The notes under the pieces were generated by a model that was not told where the DNA came from, did not search any database, and worked only from the letters and a program-made list of their open reading frames with translations. A DNA stretch of 64,000 nucleotides. Origin: Podospora bellae-mahoneyi. Lineage: Eukaryota > Ascomycota > Sordariomycetes > Sordariales > Podosporaceae. The DNA lies in assembly GCF_035222275.1 (NCBI RefSeq), contig NC_085882.1, positions 2,177,501 through 2,241,500 of the forward strand, written 5' to 3'. Both the position numbers and the translations under genes were made by a program. Below, one piece after another: positions 55,592 through 64,000 of the stretch (position 1 is its first letter; every line of letters begins with the position of its first letter).

Positions 55592-58500
55592 CTTGTACAG
55601 GTTGGCTTCCCCTTGTCAGTGCAGAGGGCTGCGCGAGATTGTCGTGAGACGATGACAGAGGCTTGTCTTGCAATCGTGATCCAAGGAAGTCGTGACAAGG
55701 TGTAGAGAAGGCCAGCAATCAGATAGCAAATATGTGGTCGACTGTTCGATGAGGGTGGCAGGCGAAGAATCAACGATGAAGCGTGACTAGCGGGGTAACC
55801 GGGAAGATAGGCGATGGTGGAGGAGAAAGGGCAGAATCAAACGACAGCAGTCAGAGGGTATAATGGAACATGCAGAGACAAGAAGTCCGGACGAGAAACC
55901 ATGGCAGTATCGATTCTAGAGAAAGCAGGAGCAAGAGCAAGACGGGGAGCACTTAGACAGCCCGGTCCCTACGGACAACGACAACAACAAGAGGCAAGCA
56001 ACAAGCAAAACGGCACCATCTGTTGTTTCTTCGCTGAGTTCCAGACAAAAAAAATTATAGACAGGAGCTCCACCTCCAGCTTGTTCCTGGACCCCTGGTA
56101 ATTGCGGTTGGTGGCGGCAGGCACGGAGGCTGGAGCTGGTCAACCCAACCCCAACCCCACCTTCCCGTTGTACTTTTTGGCGAGCGACCGACTGCGGGGT
56201 ACCTACACAACCCTACCCTTCCCCGCAAAGCAGAGAGCTCCCCCCAACTATTTTCCATTACAAAACACTGAGCGGACGGAACTCCAATTGCACATTCGAA
56301 TTGCTAACCTTTTCATGTGTTCCAAGGATCAGAGCGCGAGGATAGGTCCATTCCCGGATAATATAATGCCCTTTAAACGGCCCGTTTCCACGCCTCTAGG
56401 TTCCAGGTTCCAGCATCTTTCACAACCCCTCTTTGAGACCTAGGTGGGAGAGGGGTTTCTTGACCCGTCCCAGCCAGTGGACAGTGAGAGTGAAAGGAAA
56501 GGTGGATAGTCTCCAGACCACACGATGGAGAAGATACGGAGATAGGAGAGGATGGCATGGATGGAGACAAAGAGCCCTCACAGACAATGCCGTTGTTCAT
56601 CAGCACTCATCTGCCAACACACCCACACACATCCACATCACATCCCATCCCCCTCCGCAGCAACAAACGGGCGGGTGGTGTGGTGCCGAGCAACGCATTG
56701 GATGCATCCCAGGCTTTTTGACATCGGAAAGCGGCTGGTCTTGGCAACTGACCCCGTTCTAGCGTGGGGGGCACACGCGCATTCTGCCTCCATGCCGCGT
56801 TGAGGTGCATATGCAGCGCAGCACGCAGCAACAAGCAGCAAGCACCTGGCAGGGCGCCGTCTTGTTGGAGAAGGAAGGGGTGGGAAGGCCAGCCTGTCAC
56901 ATTTCCCATGTCGAGCACGACGCCTCGTGAAGGGGGTGCGAGTGATGATGAAGCATGATGAGGCCTTGATTGCCTTGGCGTGGGCTTCATTCGGCGCCGG
57001 AAGTCCGAGTGCGGACCTAACACCAGAGGTTGGAATTGAGCTGGCTGCAGCTGAAAGAGCCCAGCCGGCGGCTCCTCCGCAACGAGCAAAGATCCCCATC
57101 TTCCTCAATATGGGAAAGCCTCCTGTAGCGGAGGGTGCATCGGCAGCATCGACACCACTTGTTGCACCACTATTGAGCCGTGCACATCGCATCTGGGGCA
57201 ATGAAACCCCAGAATCCCGCGTCAGAGTGTTGATGGACTTGTCTTTGTGGTAATTCCTGCCGGGAGGGAGGGGGGCGGGCGAGGAGGAGGCTAGCCACAT
57301 TGCTCAACAAAAGACTCAAAGAAAGGTAGGAGATTGGTACATATTTGAAGGTACCTCCCCCCGGCCAAACACCACAGCCAGCCGTCGTCTCTCTGTTTAC
57401 ATTTCCCAACTCTTTGACTCACACTCACCCTCACCCTCGCGGATTGCTCCAACAACACTTGGCTGCCCTCCATCAGCCTCTCCTGGTATAATAAGACAAC
57501 ACCTGCCCAACCCAACAAATCACGGACGTCCCGGATTCAGCCAACAAAGCCAAAGCCCGTTCCTGGCTGTCCTCCCATTCCGGACTTGGTGTTCTGTTGC
57601 GCAGCGGACGCCAAGAAGGCCACCTCCATCGTCGGGCTCGGGCGCAGTCGCAGAGGCAGGTCGACTTGTCTTCGGAGTGTCACAAAAGGAGGCCGACGGT
57701 CGAACGTCTTGTCATCTGCCGTGGCCTCATCGTGTGCGACGGTCGTATATACCCCAGACCACCTCTCATCAGCGCCTCATCTCGCAGACCTTGGCATCGG
57801 CAGCTGCGCTCTCTCAGCAGTTTGAGCAAAAGGGTGATTTGAGTCACCCGCGTCACCCCACGACCCTTTGGGAAACGAGCCAGGTTACGTCACTTCGTTT
57901 CCACCGGATACACCCTGCCAAGCACCTGGGCCAAGACGCCTCGCGACCCTAAATCGTCTTAGCCACTCGACGTCGACAGAATATTCTCGGACGACGTCAA
58001 AGTCCCACGAGACGGTCCATCCCAGTCCATCCCAGTCCGGATTGTCCATCTCTTGTCCATCTCATCACAACCTGTAAGTGATGGCTTGCTCCAGTCAGAT
58101 GCTCCGCCGGTGGCGATCAAAGTCAGATCTTTGCCGCAAAATAGAGTTTGTTGCTGCCGGGCTTCTGGGACTTTTGGAGACCCTGCTGGAACCCTGACGG
58201 AAGGTCGACCACCGATCAACACCCGGACGGTCAGCACCGAATATTTTGTGCAGCCCCGTGGACCCCTGCCCTTTGTCTCCTGCCGCTAATTGGTGCTTAG
58301 ATAGCGCTGCAACCCCACTAAGGGAATCCCTGCCCCATGCTGCAGACGCGCCATCCGGACTCGACTTTTGATCTCAAAGTCTCCAGTCGTCGTCCTTCTT
58401 CCATGCCACCGCATTCACTTTGGTCACCACTACCATCATCATCATCATCATTCACTGGTCTCTCACGCAAAAGAAAACGCGAAGAAGGTCTCTTTTCCCC

Positions 58501-58673
58501 CTCTTCTTTTTCTTCCTCTCACACTTCTCTATATTACTCTGCTTCTACTATACATACACACACCCACTCTCGAAGCGGCATCACCGCACAACACCAGCAC
58601 CACGGCTGACCTTGCATATCACTATAAAGACTCGTTTCCAGTTTCGCAGCCCTCGTCGCTGCGAAAACTGGCG
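55592..58673. promoter_or_regulatory. Divergent upstream region of tad3 and the PFK-2/FBPase-2 gene
   Basis: 3.1 kb with no ORF that looks conserved. The right half (about 57.9-58.67 kb) is CT-rich and likely contains the long leader of the PFK-2 gene, with ATGs such as 58337 that would form a 90-codon upstream ORF ending at 58609. The left few hundred bases should be the tad3 promoter. Confidence 0.4.
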
Positions 58674-60837
58674 ATGAGCCATATGATCGGATCGTCGGCC
58701 ACTGCACCATCATCACCCTCGATCCGCGCCAACGGACAGCGAACCATTCCAGGCGCTCATCAGTTTCACGATGGCTTGCTGCCGCCAGCTGCTGCGTCGT
58801 GGTCCAGCGCACTAAAGGACCTCAACGACTTTGAGCTCTCGTCGTCACACCCAACACGCCCTGGCTTCCAGCAGCACTATGACTCCCCCTACTCACGCAG
58901 CATCCCGTCCACTGCCCCCGGTTCTCCTCGAATGTGAGTCGAATGCAATTTTTCCACTTTCTGCGAGATTTTGTGCGAAGCTTTCTGCGCCTTTTTCCAA
59001 CCGGGCGCATAGTTAGCCTTGTCATACTTGCTGCATCCCGCTGTCATGTCAGTTTGACTGACTAGTGTTGAAACAGTCCACCCCTTCGACAGAACTCCGG
59101 CAGCCACACACCAAGAGTCCGGCCACATGCCACCACGCTGAATATCCCGGGCATGACCAGGTCCAAGGCGTCCCCCGATGGCAGAATTCCCGACCGCGAT
59201 GTTGCTGCGAAGCTCGTCATCATTATGGTCGGTCTGCCTGCTCGAGGCAAGTCGTACATCACCAAGAAGATCCAGCGCTACCTGTCGTGGCAACAACACA
59301 ATACCAAGATTTTCAATGTTGGAAATCGTAGGCGCCTTGCGGCAGGGGTGGCCAACTCCGGTAGTGGATCCCCGACCTCGGCCACTAACAGAGGAGTCGA
59401 TGTGCCCACCCAGGCTGCTACCATCCTTCTGAATGGCACGAAAGGTCCTGACATTATGGTAGAGGATGAGCCGACCAAGCTGGATCTTAATGGGGAGCCC
59501 AAGTCGGCTCGCACCAAGATTGACCAGTCGGCCAAGTTTTTCGATCCAAATAACGAGATTGCAGCCAAGCTGCGTGAACAAGTCGCTCTCGACACCTTGG
59601 ATGAGCTCTTGGCCTACCTTCTCCACGGAGGCGGTGCTGTCGGCATTCTCGATGCCACAAACAGCACGATCAAGCGGCGGAAGCTCTTGGTCGACCATAT
59701 CAAAGCTCGGGAGCCAAAGCTCGGCATTCTCTTCATCGAAAGCATCTGCCACGACCAAAATCTCCTCGAGGCCAACATGCGCCTGAAGCTTTCCGGGCCA
59801 GACTACAAAGACAAGGATCCTGTCAAGTCTTTAGCTGATTTCAAGGAAAGAGTCAAAGCCTATGAAAGTGCTTACGAGCCGCTGGGCAAGTGGGAGGAAG
59901 ACATGCATCTTCAGTACATCCAGGTATGTTTTTTCTTTGGTTTGTTTGTTAGCCACACCCACTAACCAACTGTGCATAGATGATTGATGTTGGGAGAAAA
60001 CTCGTGCACCACCGACTCAAGGGATTCCTTAGCGGCGGGATCGCTTCTTACTTGACGACATTCAACCTTTCTCCCAGACAAATCTGGATCACCCGCCACG
60101 GCCAGAGTCAGGATAACCAACTGCAAAAGCTAGGCGGCAATTCTGAACTGACCGAGAGGGGTCACTGCTATGGCCTTGCACTCTATAACTTCATGACGTA
60201 CAAGCGCAAAGAGTGGCTGATTGAACAGAAGAACAAGATCGCACAGTCGACCTTCCCACCGCTGCCAGGCGACAACACGCCACCATATCCCGAGCTCAAC
60301 CAAGAGCTCGAGGACAAGAACTTTTGCGTCTGGACTTCGATGCTGCAACGCAGCGTGCAGACGGCCGAGTACTTCGACGCAGACGAAGATTACGATGTGA
60401 AGGCTTGGGAGATGCTCAACGAGCTCAACGCTGGCTCCTTTGAGGGGATGACTTACGAAGAGATTGCGCAAAGATACCCCGAGGAGTACCGGAAACGGTC
60501 CCAGGACAAGCTCCAGTACATCTATCCTGGAGTGGGAGGCGAGGGTTATCTCCAGGTTATCAGCCGTCTCCGGGATATGGTTCGGGAGATTGAGCGCATT
60601 ACCGATCACCTGCTCATCATCGGACACCGATCAGTTTGCAGGGTGCTGATGGCGTACTTTATGGATCTCACTAGGGACGATATTGCCGACCTCGATGTTC
60701 CGCTGGGGATTCTCTACGCTATTGAACCCAAGCCGTACGGCATCGAGTTCCACGCCTACAAGTACAACGAGGAGCAGGGCTGGTTCGATGAGCTTCCCAA
60801 CTACAAGCCTCGGAAGACGGTGGACAGGAACTCGTGA
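58674..60837 (+). CDS. 6-phosphofructo-2-kinase / fructose-2,6-bisphosphatase
   Basis: Three exons, 58674-58933, 59077-59923 and 59980-60837; 654 aa. A Ser-rich N-terminal extension (about 115 residues) precedes the kinase domain, whose P-loop is GLPARGKS at 139-146, with FNVGNRRR and later ILDATNSTIKRRKLLVDHIK. The phosphatase domain has TRHGQSQDN (catalytic His at 409), LNELNAGSFEGMTYEEIAQR with Glu about 517, and IIGHRSVCRV with the second His about 585. The enzyme makes and breaks fructose-2,6-bisphosphate, the regulator of glycolysis and gluconeogenesis. The kinase-only yeast enzymes lack the first His, so this protein is probably bifunctional (inference). The residue after RHG is Gln where animal enzymes have Glu. 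Both introns are phase-consistent, and the first removes an in-frame TGA. Confidence 0.93.
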
Positions 60838-62578
60838 TGGAGATTTTGACATCCCATCATGTGTAACATTAGGCGGCCAACACAGCTGGTTACGTTTGCC
60901 GCGCTTTGATTTTTTTCGCTTTTCGGTTTTCGGCGTCTCGGGTTTCGGGGCGATACCGTGGTGGCAACAACCACAACTCACTTGATTTTTGACATTTATC
61001 AAGGAGGCTACACAGGCGTTTATGGGACGGGGGCAATGACTTAACGGACTAGGTACAGATGGGACGAACACGTACACAACGCAAGCACATGAGACATTAC
61101 CGGCACACAATCATCATGGGTTGCTTTCATCATGGCGCTCGACCAAGCGACGGCTCTTTTTTTTTTTTTTTTTTTTCCTTTTTAGACCTGCATGCGGGGA
61201 TGTAGGTTATGCATTGTTATTTTCTTGTCTGTTTTCTTTTCTAAAGTGTGTGTTTTTATCATGGCAAGATCAAGCAGAGCCAGCGCAGCGCATGTAGAAA
61301 AAGCTTCAAGCTTGCAAAAATTTGTATTTGCATTCAACGAGAGAAGGGTCCGAAGAAGCAAGCATATATTACCATTGATATCAAGTGCAACCAAAGCTAG
61401 ACGCATGTACTCATGATAGACTAGGCCGGGTTTGGGTAGCCTGGTGTTTTGTTGTAGACTTGGGCGCTTGGGGTGGTAGCGTAGTTTGGTTATATATTGA
61501 CTCCATCATGTCGTGTAAGCTTCTTGACTTAGTGGTTTTATGAGTTGTTTGGTGGTGAAGATGAAAGGTTGAAAATTTGTCTAAAAATCTTTAGAGTTGT
61601 TTTTTTGCGCGGTTGTTCTGGATGGGTGAGATGAGGGTGTTTGTTTATTATGGTGGTGGAGGTAAATAATAGCAATGTATGTATGCATGATGGAATAAAG
61701 GATGGGCGACGAGACAAAATTTTGAGAAGGAGAGCTTTATATACGGAAAATGCCGCTGCCTTTTGAGGCTTGTAGGTAGCCATCGAGCAGGAAAATACAG
61801 ACACATGTGGGAATATGGATGAATGTGAAGTTATCCCTCACACCCACAAGAGATCAATCCACCCATATCTTACACCACTGACGCAGCCATTTTTTTCCCT
61901 AGCAACCGAAGTGAATCTGAGTATAAGATTGGACTAAAAAGGTGCCAGAAATCCTAGCAGCAGTCACAACTATTCATTTCTGTCCTTGACTTGACGTGTG
62001 CCAGAGAAATCGCCATTGAGAAATGATGACTCAATGAGGAGAAAAAAAAATTGAAAAAATTACCAACAGCATACAAACTTTCAGACTGGAAACTGTGCCC
62101 GTCAAAATCTGTTTCTCATCACTCACGTGTGAAAACACCGTCCCAACTCGAGGCTTGTCAATGACCGCTCGATATCGATCAGACCCTACCAGACCCCACC
62201 CAAGCCCTGAATGTGGGGCGGTGCGGAATGTGGAGCCTAGAAAAAGGGGGGGCAGGGGTGTCCCTGTGGAGATCTTAATGGAATGTGGGGGTCACTTTTT
62301 CTGGTCCTGGTTGATGATGAAAGCGAGATGTGATTTGGTGGATGAGAAAAGTTTTAAATTATGTATTTGGGTATATCTCTCAGGTGTGAGTGATGGGGCC
62401 TTGAGTTGTTTACACTACCCCAACGACGGATGCTTGCATCAGGTTGCTACCCATTGGCAACATTGTTAAAGACAGGTCAAGCAGATACGAGATACGGCTT
62501 GTCTCTCAACTCCCCAACCTGTTCCCCCTTTCCATGGTCTACACAGACATCTCCCGTCTTTTTGAAGCTTCGTTCAAA
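60838..62578. other. Convergent intergenic region between the PFK-2 and Zn2Cys6 genes
   Basis: 1.7 kb, AT-richer than average, with a T-run at 61158-61175 and no supported gene. It should hold both 3' UTRs. Confidence 0.4.
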
Positions 62579-64000
62579 TCAAACCGACTTTCCAAAATAC
62601 CCCAAGTCCTCCCTCAACCTCTCCTCCACCCACCTACACCACCCCCCGTACCCTCTCCACCCCCCTTTCGTCTCCCTATTCAACCACCTTAACCACCTCC
62701 CGATCCCCTCCTTCTTCTCCCCCTCCATCTCCACCCTCTCCCTCGGATCCTTCCCCTCCTTCCACCCCTCCTCCTCCTTCACCTCCCCCCCCTCGGTAAC
62801 CACAACCCTCTTTTCTCTCTCGGCACTCCCCATCATCTCACCCTCCGTCACCGTCGCCATAATCATTTTTATTCCCACCCAATGCGCCCCAAGCAGAACA
62901 CTAACCTGGTCCCCGGGCACATCCACAAGCACCCTGAACTCTTCCTGCGGAAGCATCATCCACCAAGTGTAATGCCTCGTCATAGCCTCGTACCCCTCCC
63001 ATCCGCCCCTTTTCAGTCCTTCCACCATCTCAACGAGCAGCTCCCAGTACCTCCTCTGAACCCCCTGCCTCGGCACGACCTCTTCCAGTTTCCGGAGACT
63101 CCCCCCCGCAGCATCAACCCACTCCCTTCTCACCAGCGGCAGGCTCCTCATGTGCGCTTCCAAGACCGACTTGTTATGCTCCGGCTGGATGAGGTTGTCA
63201 AACATCAGTCTTGTCTGCCGCGCGAGCATGGAGATGGAGATGATGACGATGCCCCGGATGAAGGTCATGTACTCTGGCATTCCGTCGTCCAAAAGGGTGG
63301 ACTGGTAGGTTAGCGTGAAGCAGGTGGCCATGAGGGCGTTGCCTTCCGATGCCAAATCCGGGGAGGAGGAGGAAGACGGTAGGGAGGAGAGAGCCTTCTT
63401 GATGGATTTGATGGCTTTGAGACGGTGGGTCATCGCCGGCGTCAGGGTGAGGGAGGGGTCAGACTGGAGGAGGTGGGAGGCCGAATACCCCAGTATGGCG
63501 TGCATGAGGTAGGGGTGGGATTGGGATAGGTGAGGGACTGTGTGCAGCCACAAAGGCTCTGAACCGATGGGGTGGTGGGGGTAGCAGGTGGAAAGGAAGT
63601 GGTGGTAGAGGCGGAGGTCGAGGAGGGAGAATAGAGGGAGGGTGTTGGTTGGCTGGTGGGTTATGGTTGGCAAGGAGGGGTACTCGCAGGTGAGGCCGGT
63701 TTTGAGGCAGTGGCCGCAGGAGGGGCGGGTTTCTTGACACTGGTGGGTGGCGTGTATCAGTGAGTGATTGTTTTGGTGGTTAGATGGTGATTACCTACCT
63801 TTATGCGTCGACGTTTGCAGTTGAAACAACCCCTTCGGCTTTTTGTGTGGCCCCTTCTTTCTAACCGCTGTTTTCCCGCCGTGGTTTGGCTGCCGCTGTT
63901 GCTCCCGCTTCCTCCCCCTCCGCTACCGCCGCCGCCGTGGCCGGGAGAAGGGGCGGGGCTGCCACCGCCGCTGCTACCGTCGTTATAACCTGTTCCTGAC
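62579..64000 (-). CDS. Zn2Cys6 transcription factor, Upc2-like (5' end outside the window)
   Basis: Partial gene on the minus strand: exon from beyond 64000 to 63799, then 63739-62579, at least 454 codons visible. Splicing (donor GTAGGT, acceptor CAG, 59 nt) joins TKSRRGCFNCKRRRIK to CQETRPSCGHCLKTGLTCEY, a complete Zn2Cys6 binuclear cluster. Before it lies a Gly/Ser-rich, unstructured N-terminus that stays open to the window edge without an ATG. After it, LDLRLYHHFLSTCYPHHP and HPYLMHAILGYSASHLLQSD resemble the regulatory domain of Upc2-type sterol factors and many other fungal regulators. The target genes are unknown. The coding strand is C-rich at the 5' side and G-rich near the end (EGGEVKEEEGWKEGKDPRER). 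Confidence 0.82.

Noticed and set aside
56638-57300. Long overlapping frames on both strands
   Set aside because: Typical GC-rich shadow frames; no motif, no codon bias and no supporting splice signals.
1-64000. CRISPR arrays, bacterial operons, prophage or secondary-metabolite cluster
   Set aside because: The genes are spliced eukaryotic housekeeping genes. The tandem arrays have no unique spacers. No backbone biosynthetic enzyme (PKS, NRPS, terpene synthase) is present.

Overview
The window is nuclear DNA of a filamentous ascomycete, most likely a Sordariomycete of the Sordariales type (inference). The supporting signs are short introns (about 48-146 nt) with GTRNGT donors and CTAAC/CTGAC branch sites 10-20 nt before the acceptor, a velvet regulator (VeA), a HET-domain incompatibility gene, a Zn2Cys6 factor, an Mga2/Spt23 membrane-bound factor, and multi-kilobase intergenic spaces full of low-complexity DNA. 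All exon maps below were read by eye from splice signals and reading-frame continuity.

Layout, left to right: KH-domain splicing-associated protein (428-2340, +); TRAPPC13-like trafficking subunit (2931-4009, +); a 4-kb gene-poor gap with a Pol III-like relic and repeats; DENN/C1 GEF (7981-11608, +); Ypi1-type PP1 regulator (12521-13160, -); DUF726 alpha/beta-hydrolase (15046-17514, +); mitochondrial GatC (17923-18585, -) divergent from Sec17/alpha-SNAP (19049-20101, +); Rrp12 (20480-24318, +); a Gln/Ser-rich protein of unknown function (26215-28467, -); VeA (29839-31554, -) with a very long upstream region; a frame-disrupted HET-domain gene (35416-37991, +); a small inverted-repeat element carrying a 20-bp tandem array (38230-38555); Pcf11 (40641-43058, -); Mga2/Spt23 (44692-48947, -); Na+/H+ antiporter (50937-52983, -); tRNA-Gly(TCC) (53607-53678, -); Tad3 (54289-55591, -); PFK-2/FBPase-2 (58674-60837, +); and the 3' part of a Zn2Cys6 factor running off the right edge (62579->64000, -).

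Most genes are conserved housekeeping functions: RNA processing (KH protein, Rrp12, Pcf11, Tad3), membrane traffic (TRAPPC13, DENN, Sec17), signalling and metabolism (Ypi1, PFK-2/FBPase-2, Mga2, Nha1) and development (VeA). They are not an operon or an obvious cluster. The accessory part is the HET locus and its flanks (about 35.1-38.6 kb).

The least ordinary signals are: (1) a 326-bp element with 35-bp terminal inverted repeats (32/35 identical) whose interior is a regular 20-21 bp tandem array, with degenerate relatives of the same unit at four other intergenic places in this window; (2) a strand polarity in many genes, C-rich at the 5' end and abruptly G-rich at the 3' end, on both strands; (3) a GC-AG intron in TRAPPC13; (4) a (TAGGG)6 tract starting at the DENN stop codon; (5) two single-base frame breaks in the HET gene.
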